Of a stretch of DNA of 64,000 nt, positions 1 to 11,963 are shown in pieces; position 1 is the stretch's first letter, and each line of letters opens with the position of its first letter. Below the pieces are notes generated by a model, which ran no database searches, had not been told where the DNA came from, and saw only the letters and a program-made list of their open reading frames with translations. A program made the position numbers and the translations under genes. This DNA is from Sanghuangporus weigelae (Eukaryota > Basidiomycota > Agaricomycetes > Hymenochaetales > Hymenochaetaceae): the NCBI GenBank assembly GCA_033182465.1, contig CP137329.1, positions 310,001-374,000 on the forward strand. Direction: 5' to 3'.

Positions 1-1873
1 TATTTGAATCTGTTCGTCGTCATTATAAGCCGTGGAATTGAATTCGAGGCATAATCGCTGCGAGAGGCATGCAAGCTCCACGTGAGCTGGAGTTTCCTTC
101 TTCCATTTGTCGTTGAATTTGCTAATATCATCACATATCAGCTTGTCCATTGCAAGTCGAAGGATACCATTTTTGACACCATTCCCGTACACGAGAGTAA
201 ATCTGCAAGGCGGTTAGTCAATGATTTGCGAATCGGGTGTTTGAGGCATACAAGGGTCGACCAAATCGAACTATGAAGGCAGTATTGGTGATAAGAGGCA
301 GCGTTAGCGTTTGGTCCTCAGCAGCTTGTAAATCCGTTACACCGTCATTTCGTGTCGGTATTTGATCTTCAGATAACATAAAGGATCCATCTTTTGCACG
401 TATTAGCTGAGGCCCGTAGAGATCATATCTGAGAGTCGTAAATGGCGGAACCGGTTTATACTCCTCGTTCTTGACGCGCATTGAAGGATCTACACCTCGG
501 TGGGGATTGGACTGCGAGATCTGTCCTGTGGTTGAGAGGAAAATTACATAGACTGCGGTAGGATATAGTGCACGGATCACATCCCGAAGAGTGATGAAGA
601 GAGACCAAACTCCTTCTACCACGGTAGGATTGTTGAACACCCTCTCGGTTAGGACATGCGCTTCGTCGAATGCTACCACGACTTCTACTTGATCTGAACC
701 AGAACAGTCCACTGAACGAAGAAAGTCGACAAGTGCATTAGCAGCATTGATCATGTCAAGTACCGCACGTCTTCCCGGGTTTGAACTTGTGCTCGACGGT
801 TCCGTGCTTTGCGAGCCATCCTTCTGGGCGTCTTGTACAACAGTCCTAAAAAATTCCTTTCGGAACGTGTTGTTCTCAGGCGGTGCCATGCGACTGTAGA
901 ACCAGCGTATCATATCCGCTTTTGTCAACACACTGGCATCATCATTCTGTGCACGGCGGAGTGCCAGCAGAGTGTTTCGGAAAAGGCTGCAAAAAAATCT
1001 GATACAGCGTCTCCGGGCGCGATCCGGACTGTCTGTCGCTCCTGAATCGCTCATGACGAGGAAATCGCGCACTTCATCATCGGGAGGCGGATAACCTATC
1101 CGTTACTGAAATCTGTAAATGGCTCAGTGATACTCAGGGCATACGCACCAGAAGTACCTTTCCTCAAAATCATAGGAATCAAGAAATGCGTTTTCCCGAG
1201 TTCATAAACTGTCCTAGACTTGCCCATTCCCGACGATTGGACAACTGCGCACATGTTCGCATAGAGCGCGTAGCCTTCGGAACTTCCGTAGTAACGACAA
1301 ATATGGTCCCAGAGCAGCTCATGACTTATCCCCTTGTACTCAGCTCCCCATGATTTGGCGGTCGCTAGTTATCAAATGAGCGAAGCATACTTAAGGATCA
1401 AAGACATGTCTGACCTTCCCATCCTTGAGAGGTTTGCACTGTACCGAGGAACGTCGGTCACTTATAAGAATGCGGTCACAAGATAAAAGTTGATTACCTT
1501 GATTTCCATACCGCTCCGGTGCAGCTTGTCTGAACAATGTATCTTTGTACAGGCGGTCAAACAGGGAATAGATTTGCTACATATGGAATCAGAACGTACC
1601 TATGCTTAGAAAGTCTGACCATTCATCTTTATTGCAGCCTCTGAGCAGTGCATTCCATATCCGATCCTTTTCTTCCTCGTTAATTGAAGATATGTAATTT
1701 TCGAATCGATGAGGTTGAATGCCTTGGAGCGCAGCAACGAAGAGGAGATGATCGCACTCGGGAGCATCATAAAGAAGCCTAATGCTTGCAGCGAGCGCAT
1801 CCTCTCTTGGGTCGAGATTCTTTGTGTACTTCAGAATCCAGCGTTTCACGTAGTCTGTGGCATTCAAAGACAT
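1..1873 (-). CDS. P-loop NTPase family protein (Agaricomycete-expanded), 3' end outside window
   Basis: Multi-exon gene on the minus strand, starting at 1873 and still open at base 1. A Walker A loop, SSGMGKSRT, is encoded at about 1215-1240 and is followed by the family motif GYPPPDDEVRDFLV near 1055-1098. A Walker B strand, VVVAFDEAH, lies near 655-690. An intron at roughly 200-256 joins the GRP(L) segment to the last exon, which reads out of the window. The motif order matches a large family of P-loop NTPases that is abundant in mushroom genomes and poorly characterised. Membership is recognised from the motifs, and any link to the NTPase module of Crinkler-type proteins is inference. The N-terminal exon (1589-1873) carries no motif I recognise. 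Biochemical function is unknown. Confidence 0.7.
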
Positions 1874-1957
1874 GGTGCAATGGACCAGCTTTCGGACAGC
1901 GAGGAGCTTACAACGAAGTGTAGAAGAGTGGCTTCAGTTGAAGGAAGCACGTCTTGA

Positions 1958-2384
1958 TTTGTGACGATGTAACTGTCACTTGGATTATTATTACTTACAC
2001 ACCAGGCAGGCAATAACCCATTCTAAAGTTATCAGAGTTTTGTTCGGAATTTGATACCAATATGCAAAATTAAAAAATACATTTCTAAGATTCAAGTATT
2101 ATTATTGTAAAGATATCTGCAGTGAAAAAAAGAGTGTTGCACAATATAAAATTTGGTAGAGCAATAGTACGACATAGGACTCTGATGAAAACTAGTACGA
2201 GTAAGATAAGTAATAGTAATTAATAATATGTATCGAATTATGCACGTGACAGTACGTGTCACGCGTTACCAGCATCTGCACATTCTCGGAGGAGAAACGG
2301 CATTCAAGCAGCCGTGGTAAGCACTCATTCATTCACAGTCGTCTGGGTCTTTGTCGGCGACGACGCAGGCGCATAGGCAAAAAA
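1958..2384. other. AT-rich divergent intergenic region
   Basis: This region separates the minus-strand NTPase gene from BRO1. It is rich in A and T between about 2040 and 2240, with no open frame that looks coding. The only ordered element I see is the inverted repeat with an E-box at 2243-2263. Confidence 0.6.
2243..2263. promoter_or_regulatory. E-box within a 7-bp inverted repeat, BRO1 promoter
   Basis: CACGTG lies at 2243-2248. It overlaps a perfect inverted repeat, CGTGACA (2245-2251) and TGTCACG (2257-2263), around a 5-base spacer. The site is about 120-140 bases upstream of the BRO1 start. CACGTG is the known core of bHLH factors such as Cbf1 and Pho4 homologues. Which factor binds here is unknown. 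Confidence 0.4.
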
Positions 2385-5300
2385 ATGACAACCCAATTAC
2401 CGACCATATCGATACCGAAGAAGACGACAGAGGAGGTCGACTGGACATCACCCATTCGCAATCTGATCGCTCAGTCGTATGGTGAGAATCCGGACAATTA
2501 TATGGCAGAGTGTGCTGCTCTGCAGCGATGTAGACAGGATGCTGTGAAAGGCGCAGGTAGCGATACTACGGGTGAGTGGCCCATTGCATCTCTCTGAACC
2601 CGGCTCTAAGGTCCAAGTAATCAGCGCGAGACTTGTTGTACAAGTATTTTGGTCAACTTGAGCTTCTTGAGCTACGGTTCGCGGAGATCAGAGTATCATT
2701 CCCGTGGCACGACGCGTTCACGAACAAGCTCACAACGCAGACGTCACTAGCATACGAGAAGGCGTCTGTCATCTTCCAGCTCGCTGCCACACATTCTGCC
2801 ATCGCAGTTGCACAGAACCGTGGTGATCCTGAGGGACTTAAGCGTGCATTTCATTATTTCCGAACAAGCGCTGGCATGCTCACCTACATCAACGACAACT
2901 TCTTACATGCTCCTTCAACTGATTTAAGCCGGGAAGTCGTGAAATTCCTGGTGAATATTATGGTGGCTCAAGCAACAGAGGTCTTTTACGAGAAATGTGT
3001 CGATGAGAGGAAAGGCAGTGGTCTCGTCGCCAAAGTGGCCAATCAAACAGCGTCCATGTATACCGCGCTTTGCGAAGAAGTGAAGGAATTCATGGGCAAA
3101 GGTATCTTCGATCGTAACTGGGTGACGGTGCTTCAGGTTAGTACATACGTTTAGTCATGACTCTTATCTGATTTATTATATTTGTTAGATCAAATCTAAG
3201 TATTTCACCTCGTTAGCGCAACTTCATCGCGCACAGGCCGACAATGCCGCTGGTAAGCACGGTGATGCACTTGCTAGGTTCACGGCGGCGGAGTCCGCCG
3301 CAAAGGAAGCTTCGAAGCTAGCATCGTCGTTCGGTGGAATGTTCATGCCACAAATGTCTCCTAATCTGCCTCCGGATACGGGTTCGGCCATGCAGGAACT
3401 GACAAAGTTTCACCTCGCTTTGTGCACCGATAAAAAGAATGAAGCTTCGCGAGACAACGACCTGATCTACAATGCCGTGGTTCCACCCCTCGAGACCTTA
3501 CCACAGATCGACAAGCTCCAAGTTGCCAAGCCTATACAAATACAGGAGGTTTACAGTGCTCCAGACGTGCAGAAGACCATCGGACCGGATATCTTCATCA
3601 AGCTCATCCCGTTAAGTGTCCACGAAAGCGCGAGCGTCTACTCCGAGGAGAAAGCGAAGCTTGTGCGCGCGGAAGTCGAAAGGGCAGATACCGCTGAGAC
3701 TGAAAAGCGATCAGTTCTGGATGCTTTGGGTGTCCAGGAAGGACTGGGTCGCTACAAGGCGATGGTGGAAGGTCTGCATGTCGAGGGTTCGACTGAATTG
3801 CCGCCAGAGGTAACTCGCATGCGTGATGACATCGGCCTCATCGAAGATCGTGAACCTGTCTCTCGCCTTTTGTCTGACTTGTCACGTCTCCGCGATGCCG
3901 TACGGGACGATCTCGATAGTGTACAGCGCGATCTTGAGATTGAACTGCGGGATTGCGAAGCAATGCGCGTCAAGTACGAGCACTTGTTTACGCAGGAGCC
4001 ATCTGCGGGTCCATCTCGCTCGTTGCGCCAGGATCTGAAGTCTCACAAGGATGCGCTCGAAGCAGCAGGTGCATCTGATCAACAAGTACAGGCCCTTTGG
4101 GACAGTGTCAAGGGTGACATCGCGGTTCTCTTATCCGATCAAATTGAAGACGTGTTCAGACAAAGCGCGGATCGAGGCCCGGGTGGAAGCCTTTTGGACT
4201 TAGATCCGAACAATGAAGACAGAGATGAAGAAGAACGGTCCAAGATAACAACATTCATTGATGAACTTGAGCAGCGATTGACACGGCTGAACAAAATCTC
4301 GACAGAGAGGAATAACGTCCTTAAAGATTTGAAAGAGAAGGTCAGTGTTACCTTTGTTTGCTCGTGTCAGTCATGCTTATCCTACGTGTTAGATCCAATC
4401 GGACGATGTTTCACATTTGCTTTTACTCAACCGTCGGAACCAGGCTGTTGAACCTGCTTTGTTCGCTGCAGAACTCGAAAAGTTCAAACCATTTCAGAAC
4501 AGCCTTGTCTCTACGGTACAATATGAGCAGACGGTCTTATCGGAGATCACGCAGCTCTGGAAAGGCCTCAAAGATCTTGCCGGCCGCGGCCCTGGCGCAC
4601 GAAAATGGGAAGAACGTGAAAAGAGAAAGAGAGAAACTATGCGTCGGTTTACTCGTGCTAGGGATGGGTATATGGAAGTTCGGGATGGTTTGGCGTAAGT
4701 GTGTTTGGCCTTTAGAGTACATCAAAGTACTCACAGCGTGTGTACAGGAAGGGTCTTCAGTTCTACAGAGATTTGACAGGTCTCTGTACCGCGCTAAAAC
4801 GCAACGTAAAGTCATTTGTTGCGGAGCGTGTGGCAGAACGGGATGTTCTTGTTGCAGAAGCTGCGCGGAAGAAGTCTTTGTCTGCTGCCCCTCCGCCTTT
4901 AGCAGAGAAACCTCGTTCGCTTGCACCAGGACCGCCTCTGTCGGTGAATAGCTTGGACTCGTCTTTCAGGTCCATGAACCTACGAGACAGCTCATCTCCT
5001 CCTTCACGCCCGCCGATGCCCGCTCATGCTCAGAACTCGAGCTATTCGTCCTTACCTCCACCACCACCTAGACCTTCTGTCAGCTATTCGACGCCTTCAC
5101 CTCCTCAGCAGCAGCCAATGGACCCATACGCGAACATGTTCAGCACTCCGGGGCTCCCGAGCCACTTCTTAGGTAGCAATGCGCCTCCGACATCATCGCC
5201 TTATGATCGGCAGAGAAATCAGCCTCAGTTTCAGCAGTATCCGCAGCATCAGTCTCAGCAGCAGCAGCAGCCATCATCATATGCACCACCAATCAACTAT

Positions 5301-5495
5301 GGTAGCCAACTACAACATGCATCTCCGTTCCCTCCTCCTCCTCCTCCAGTTAATTATCAGCAGCAGCAATACGGAGTGTCTCAATCGCGAAGTGCTTCGC
5401 TGCCACAACCGCCATCGCTCCCTTCGGTTCCTCCACCTCCATCGCAACCGTACGGACAATATCAGCAGAATCCATACAGTCCTTATGCTCGGTAA
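2385..5495 (+). CDS. BRO1: BRO1-domain protein, vacuolar sorting (Bro1/ALIX family)
   Basis: ESCRT-associated adaptor that acts on the cytosolic face of endosomes, binding ESCRT-III (Snf7) and, in yeast, recruiting the deubiquitinase Doa4 during multivesicular body sorting. Five exons (2385-2571, 2625-3136, 3189-4340, 4393-4694, 4748-5495) give 966 residues in frame. The N-terminal half is a BRO1 domain starting at TISIPKK and including LLYKYFGQLELLELRF. A helical V domain with charged coiled-coil stretches follows (about 400-750). The C-terminal ~170 residues are rich in Pro, Gln and Ser with several PPPPP runs. The start is the methionine directly before TTQLPTISIP; an upstream in-frame ATG at 2256 would only add a basic leader. 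The paralogue Rim20/PalA has the same architecture, but the N-terminal sequence fits Bro1 better. Confidence 0.85.
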
Positions 5496-6917
5496 TCTTT
5501 AGGTTTTCGTTTCAAAGAGCTGGATAAACTGAACTCTGTAATGTTTGTGTATACCTTACCTATACGTGTACTACATCGATGGTCCTCTCATGATTCATTA
5601 TCGGTCAACTTATTATTGCGATTTGCACGAACGAACTTAGATGTTGTGCATTAGTTTACATCAGGCCCCGATTGAACCTCTGGATTGCTTAGTATAAGTC
5701 CGTTGATGAAACACAATTTTTCGTAACACCACGACTCCATCTAACTCTTCTTCGCTCCAAAAAAATGGAGAAGACTTCTCTTCTGTTGGTGCCCTTCAAC
5801 TGTCCCTTCGCTGTCATGCTAACCAAATACGATCTTATATCCTCATATGGGATAGATGTGAGTTGACTCATACATTTTCCCGAAAGTCGTTCTTTCGAGC
5901 AGTAATTATATCCGTTTTAATATGGGCAAACTACCAAACATTTGCGTCTCTGCTTCTCGCTGTATTAGCAGACGGTAGGCGCAGACCCATTTGTTATCTC
6001 AGAAGGAATTCACAATCAATTTAGCAATACTGATGATACGAATTTACGCATTATACAACGGAAGGTCAGAAGCAGAAAAGTATTTGTTACAATGGTGGTT
6101 CTTTTCGTTGCTCTGCTCGGTGCGACAGTAGAGGAACTTGTTCAGTATGCCCTGAAAACTAACAGTACGTATATCACTGCTGGCGAGTTCCGTTTTTGCG
6201 CTGACCCTCTGACCTCGGGAAACAGCTTGAGCTTGATACAGACGTTAATTAGGGATTCAATAATTTATTACGCCGCATAGGTCCCCCACTATCACAAAAT
6301 ACCCTACCTCAGATCACGATATATATCTAATCTGAATTAACTTTAAGGATCTTTCTGGCTTACCTTGCATGCGTGGTAATGGCGCCTATTGATGACGTAC
6401 GCAATGCATAAAAGACCTGACTCTATTCCTTCTTGACGAACCGATTAACTTGCTTTTACATACATGACTTTTGGAAACGATATTCAAAGGTTCCGACGGG
6501 ATTTACAATTACGACGGCAGTGCCGGGCGTTATGGCCTAGTCTCTTATTCTCACTCTCCGAGAAAACTACGTCCAGGCTTGCCGACTTTGGAGCAGAGAA
6601 GAACTTTGATGATCTCCATTTGGCATGCAACAGTGAACGGCATGGACTGAGAGTTGAGGTAGGAGCAGGGTCGGAAATTGACGATGAGGAATTACATGTA
6701 TCCTCGCTTCGGATTCTAGCAGCAAACAGTTCCGAAAGTGCAATGCATGTACAATACGTGAAGAGAACTCAAACAATCGTGCATAAGCACTTTCAGGCTT
6801 TCATTCGTCCAATTATTGTAGACAGTATAGTACATTTTCCTACACATCCAGTTAGCAATATAAAATGACCAGACTGAAGTGCCATACCTTGAAAATACTA
6901 GACCCGAAAGATATGGG
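5496..6917. other. Intergenic, possibly one small gene
   Basis: No recognisable gene. A TATA-like CATAAAAG near 6406 stands about 55 bases before an ATG at 6464. That ATG opens 134 codons (to 6868) with no family resemblance, ending just before the convergent PAC1-like gene. It may be a lineage-specific small gene or chance. The rest (3' flank of BRO1, 5500-6400) shows nothing. Confidence 0.3.
6464..6868 (+). CDS. Possible small hypothetical protein, 134 aa
   Basis: Single open frame of 134 codons preceded by a TATA-like box (about 6406) and a pyrimidine-rich stretch, which is the usual fungal promoter layout. The product has no signal peptide, membrane segment or motif I recognise. A Glu/Asp-rich patch lies near the middle. 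It could equally be a chance frame. Confidence 0.2.
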   Translation: MTFGNDIQRFRRDLQLRRQCRALWPSLLFSLSEKTTSRLADFGAEKNFDDLHLACNSERHGLRVEVGAGSEIDDEELHVSSLRILAANSSESAMHVQYVKRTQTIVHKHFQAFIRPIIVDSIVHFPTHPVSNIK

Positions 6918-8029
6918 CTAAATGTACATTCCTTCTTCTGTCTCGGTTAGTCGTCTTCGTCCGTATGGTTTCGCGGTTTTCTTCTCTCTCCTGTTAACTA
7001 TAGAGTCGGTCCATTCTCCGGCTCTGTCGTGAATGCCAGCTGCTTCCAGAGCCACTTGGTGCGTCTGGCGAAGGAGCGCCGGATCCCAGTCTTCTGAATC
7101 CTCGATAATTGAAAGTGCGGACGATGTAGCACTCGCGCTCTCATCTTCGTCAGGGGGGATACTTTTGGGGCTAGGCAGTGGTGCGCGTCGCGACGGGACA
7201 AGTATCGCAAGGCCAGACGACGCCTTTTGCGACCTGGAAGGAAGTGCAAGGAGGTTTAGGAACGCGGCTGTAGTTGACTGTATAAGGTTTGGAGGTGCGA
7301 ATAAGGATAGAGGTGAGCTATTCGGCGATACTTTACGTTCCTGCGTTCGAAATCACTAATCAGAATGACTTTACTGGAGGAAAATCCCGGAAAGCTCACC
7401 GTGCTAAGATATCGTAACAGAGCCGCATGGTGTGGTATGGGTTCTGGCGAAATATATGTCGCCGTGGAATACGCATCAAGCAGGACCGTCCTATACGTAT
7501 GAATGCATAGTCAGGATTAAAAACCAATATCGGGAAGCTATGAAAAAGACGCGCACTTGGAAGGGTTCCAACGATCAAGTACAGCCCTTGCGTAAGAGTT
7601 CATGGCGAATACAGGAAGCCGTGTGAGCGCCTCGGAGATTATGATCGTTCCGTTAGTTCCTGCCCACGCTGGGTGAAATATAAGACCGATCTACAATCCG
7701 TGTACAGAATTCAGAAACTCTTTCCCCAGAAGCTATAAAGACATACTGACTGCACGTTTATTAACATTTACTTGACCGACCTGCTCCCCTAAGCTTGCAC
7801 CACGCGCCCAAGCTACACCTATCCCGCCAGTCGCAATTATCAGAGTGTCTTCTTTTTCCTTGTCGTTCTCTCTTTCAGCTGGTGGTAAAAAACGGACTTC
7901 CACGGTAGAGGCATCTGCCGAAGAGTCTGATGGAAGATTTATAACGTCCAGTTCGTCTTCATCGTCAGATTCATATGAGTAACGCGGAGGCAGAGTATCT
8001 GCAAGTGGGTCTACGTCTTGACGAGACAT
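6918..8029 (-). CDS. Proteasome assembly chaperone 1-like protein (PAC1/PSMG1)
   Basis: Four exons on the minus strand (8029-7772, 7690-7557, 7490-7400, 7340-6918) splice in frame to 301 residues. The N-terminus is acidic (ESDDEDELD). Next comes a hydrophobic segment (DTLIIATGGIGVAWARG), then a region ending RAVLDRWNPSKTVLLDAYS. A segment LFAPPNLIQSTTAAFLNLL then matches in position and character the conserved PNIVHDLPAAVLSY stretch of human PAC1. Dedicated chaperones of this type build the proteasome alpha ring in the cytosol. The assignment rests on weak similarity and should be read as probable, not certain. Two CACGTG boxes lie 58-76 bases upstream. The C-terminal tail is basic and ends EEGMYI. 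Confidence 0.5.
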
Positions 8030-8086
8030 TTATCGTCGTTGCGTTTCTGTCTGGTCTGGACGAGCAGACTGATGCGCGGCCCACAG

Positions 8087-8106
8087 CACGTGTAAAAGTC
8101 ACGTGA
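8087..8106. promoter_or_regulatory. Double CACGTG box, promoter of the PAC1-like gene
   Basis: CACGTG occurs at 8087-8092 and again at 8100-8105, the second within the palindrome TCACGTGA (8099-8106). They are spaced 13 bases apart and lie 58-76 bases upstream of the start at 8029. Confidence 0.4.
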
Positions 8107-8831
8107 CTCATCTTTTGCCCCACATCTAGACTCTTACTAATTATTCGTATGTTATTCTTGCACCAGAGCCTCTTGTGCTGAGAATATGTGCGAAGACTGA
8201 GGCCGATTCTCTGTGGGGTCGGAGTCAGACTGTCAGACTCACCATGCGAACCACAGTGGTACTGTACCTTGGTCGGTATATCGCGAGCAAGAAGTTGTCT
8301 TCCTACACAATGTTACGCATGTTTTAAATTTAATGTTCTGTGCTTGTGGTGCGACCCAATTTTTAGATTGGAGTGCGCAAAGGTAAGCAATGTGACTGCT
8401 CCTGAAGAACTGGCCAATTCGCATTCAATTTACCAGATCGACTGGCTGGTCATGTTGGATGGATGGACTTAGAAGAGACATGGGTTGATACAAATTCCGA
8501 TCCTCGGTTAAATTTTATTCTAGAAATTCCATCGCGCAGGCCTCCAGCCCGGGACCCCTGGTAATGCCCACTTACAAAGGGAATTCTACATCTCCCCGGT
8601 TAATCTGACCCAATTTTCATACGTTTCAGAACAATCGGGGCAATTTTAGAAAACAAATTCGAAAAGTTCGTCCTTGGGGACCCAGGCCTCCACTGGCATT
8701 GCCGGGAGTCTTAAGCCTCCGTGTCATTGTTTCGTAACAACGCCTCGTCCCAGCTTTCTGTTCAGGCTAAGACACGGAATTGGTTGTCTAACTTCATTTA
8801 TATTTGGGTGCGTTAGCCCGCACAGAGGCAA
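8107..8831. other. Intergenic between PAC1-like gene and permease copy 1
   Basis: No gene seen. An open frame from 8674 runs into the permease region. In the second permease copy the matching frame is interrupted just upstream of the coding start, so this stretch is best read as non-coding leader. Confidence 0.5.
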
Positions 8832-8930
8832 CTCTGCCAGTTTGGTGTCCCACTTCCAGGTGAACATCTCGCATTGTATGATTCGGAGAGACAAGCCAAC
8901 TCCAGAAGACGTTTTCCACCTGTTTTTCTC

Positions 8931-11660
8931 ATGGGACCAACTTGTAAGTTGCAACTTTAGTAATATTACTAACAGGGTAACTCATGTCTGTAAAAATACA
9001 GTGAGCGTTCAGGACGTTTCTTCTGTACAATCTGTACAGCTCCCCTCTTTTGCAGAGTCTCAGTTTGACTTTATTCTTCGTCGTCAAAGATCCCGACACA
9101 AAGAAAATGGTGGACTCAAGCTGACAGCGTCCCCTTCCCGATTTCATACTCTATCAAATGATTTCGAATTCGCCGGATGGGGTTCCGTTTCGTATCTCGA
9201 GTTCACAGAGGACGATGTTCGAAAAGGCGAGGAAACAATAAATCAAGACAAATCCGGACCTGTACTTGGACCCTGGATGGCAAGTGCTGTTGCCGCAAAT
9301 GAGGTCTTTGGAAGTGTGTTTTACGCTTTCCCTCCTGTCATTGCGTCGGCTGGCGTATAGTGAGCCCAAAGCATTTGAAGTTGACGCAGTGCTCACTTTA
9401 TTGAAATTTTACTTCAGTTCTCCCGTATCTCTTCTGATCGCAACCTCGACACTCTTTCTGTGGAGACCGATCATCGAAGAGCTTACGTCTGCATTTTCTA
9501 CTAGCGGCGCAAACTACACGTTCTTGTATGTCAGCATCTTGACCTTGAGTAGCTTGCTCACCTTCTCTCATAATAATCTGTTCAAACTATTGCGCGTTGA
9601 AAGAATCAACTCAAGCACAAAATCAGCGGCTCCAGTGGGTGGAGCTCTGGCTCTTCTTGACTACTCGACAACCTCTGTAGTATCCGCAGCAACCGCTTCG
9701 GAGTATGTTGCCGGCGAGACATCGCTACCCTACCCGATCTATGTCGGAACAATATTGTTCGCGATTTTCCCGTTGGTGATCAGCCTTCTCGGTCTCAGGG
9801 AAAGCGCGAGGACGGCATTCGGGATCCTCACGCTTCATGTACGCCGCTCTTCGGTTGTAGAGATCACTATGCTAACTCTCGGATGTTAGATAGTAACTAT
9901 GATTGCTCTTACCATAGCCGCTCTCATTGCGTGGTTCCGTCATGGCAATTCAATCATTCACAGCAACTGGGTAAATGGACAACCTGGATCGTCATCTGGA
10001 ATTGCCCACCAGATTTTCAACGGTGTCTGCCTCGGGATGCTGGGAATGACTGGTTTTGAATGTATGCGTTCAAAACTGCCTGATATCTGGAATAATCTGT
10101 CTCACCCGCTTTGCAGGCTCGCCCGACTACGTGCCTGTTGTTCGTCCTGGTGCCTTTCCAAAAGTTCTTAGGAATATCCATTATCCAACAGTGATGCTCT
10201 ATGCCCTGCTGATGCTCGTGGTCCTAGCCAACATACCTCTTGACGTCGTTGAAAACATGCCTAATATGCTTAGCGTCCTTGCTGAACGGGTCCGCCTCCC
10301 CCTTTCTTCTGATTTATCCTCGCTTAACTCTGATATTGATTAAATTAGGTGGGCGGTAGATGGATGCGTATATGGGTTGTCGTGGACGCCAGTATTGTTC
10401 TAAGTGCCGGAGTTCTGACAGGTCAGACTCCACCCTTTTCCTCACCTTTGTTGATTAGTTACATTGCTCTTCCCCAGGAATTTTGAGTGCTTGCGCTCTG
10501 CTCGAGAAACTTGCACGAGACAGGGTCGTCCCAACGAAAGTCCTATACCAATTACCAAAAACCAATGCTCAAGCAATCGCCATCGCTTCGTTCACTGTTC
10601 TTTGTGGTATATTGTACGTGAGCGCAAGTGCAAACTTGACTATAATTTCGAAAATGTGCGCATTTTCATAGTCATGACCCTCCGTTGTCGGATTGGCCTA
10701 ACTTTTCGCCCTTCCACAGGTTTGCAATGACGTGGCTATCGGTTATGACACTCTTCCCTATCTCGGATTTACTTCTGAAGTTTAACCGTGGACGGATCCC
10801 GCGTTCTCGCCGCGCTTCACTGCTAGTGGTTTTCGCCGCACTCCTAGTGGGAATAACTGCGTTCGCAGGTAATATTGCCATTGACCCGACAACTGTGGGG
10901 TAAGCGCACTCACATACTTTGAATTTGCGCAGCTCGTTCATTCCTGTGTTCTCCTAGATACTTCTCAGCATACGCAATAGCGATATGCTCGCTCTTCTTC
11001 ATCACGAATAATAAAGCAAGGCTCGTTGAATGGATTTACTGGATATATGATCAATCACCGATTATGCATGAGTGGCGATGGGCGCGTCGTTTTAGCGACG
11101 GCCTTGTCAAGATTCTCCGAAGATTGCGTCGTCGGTCCATTTGCATATTTGCCAAATCGGACGAGGTAGGCCTTTTTTGAGAACACGCGTCAAATACGTT
11201 CATTAAATATTTGCACTTATCTTGCGCAGATCCATCACTTGTTCCGGATGATAACCTATGTTTCGAAGAACGAGGAGACGTCTTGCATAAAACTCGTGCA
11301 TTTCTACCAAAAAGTCGGAGAGATTCCTTCCGAGATTGAGGCGAACGCAAAATGTGATGTTCATTATTTTGAGCAACGAAGGGATGAACTGACATCTCCA
11401 CATCCTTCCATGTTGTTTAGTACTTGACGAAGCATTTCCTGAAATCACAGTAGACCTGGTAAGTTACTTACATATAACGGCCAGCCCGCTCCTCTCACAC
11501 GAATAAGATCTTTGTCCAGGCTCAATTCACGCCTTCTTCCATTACAGCACTCTCTCATAAACTGAACATTCCGCGTGCATTGATGTTCATGTCTTGCCCA
11601 GGCCCGGAGTTCAAAGCAGGCTCTGCTGCAGAGCTTGGAACCCGGATCATCGCATTGTAG
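8931..11660 (+). CDS. Amino-acid permease, APC superfamily, copy A
   Basis: Plasma- or internal-membrane amino-acid transporter of a basidiomycete APC family. About a dozen exons splice in frame to roughly 650 residues. The first exon, 8931-8943, encodes only MGPT and part of a Leu codon before a GTAAGT donor. Features include the LGPWMASAVAANEVFGSVFYA helix 1 region, at least ten further hydrophobic segments, and a soluble C-terminal domain of about 150 residues ending GTRIIAL. That soluble tail, with HLFRMITYVSKNEETSC and the closing FMSCPGPEF segment, is characteristic of the family. All splice sites I checked are standard, and no break is visible. Substrate cannot be told from sequence. 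Parts are identical to copy B at 14293, introns included. Confidence 0.8.
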
Positions 11661-11963
11661 ACGCCTGCTTTGTGCATCTTTAACGACACGACAGATTATG
11701 ACCTTTATCCTCTCGTACATATCTTTATTGGTAACATATAGCTTCCCTTCACTTCCATTTGCGATCTGCTTTTGAATGTGCTGTACTGTCGTATTTGCTT
11801 ATTACTTGTCATTACTCGCACGTCCATACTCGTATACTTCTCTTTGGGTCGCAGTAATTAGTCCTTAATTCATCGCATGTAGCAAGCGGAAAGCACAATC
11901 ATGACGGATAGGATCACCACCCGAACCATACAAATAGAAAATAGAAAACAACATACGGATCTT
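11661..11963. other. Convergent 3' region between permease A and YIPF
   Basis: Short spacer between two convergent genes, containing a few 3'-UTR-like T-rich runs. It is missing from unit 2. Confidence 0.5.

Noticed and set aside
8674-8930. In-frame extension upstream of permease copy A
   Set aside because: In copy B the same region contains an extra base in a T run and a stop in that frame, whereas a short first exon (8931/14293) with a GTAAGT donor works in both copies.
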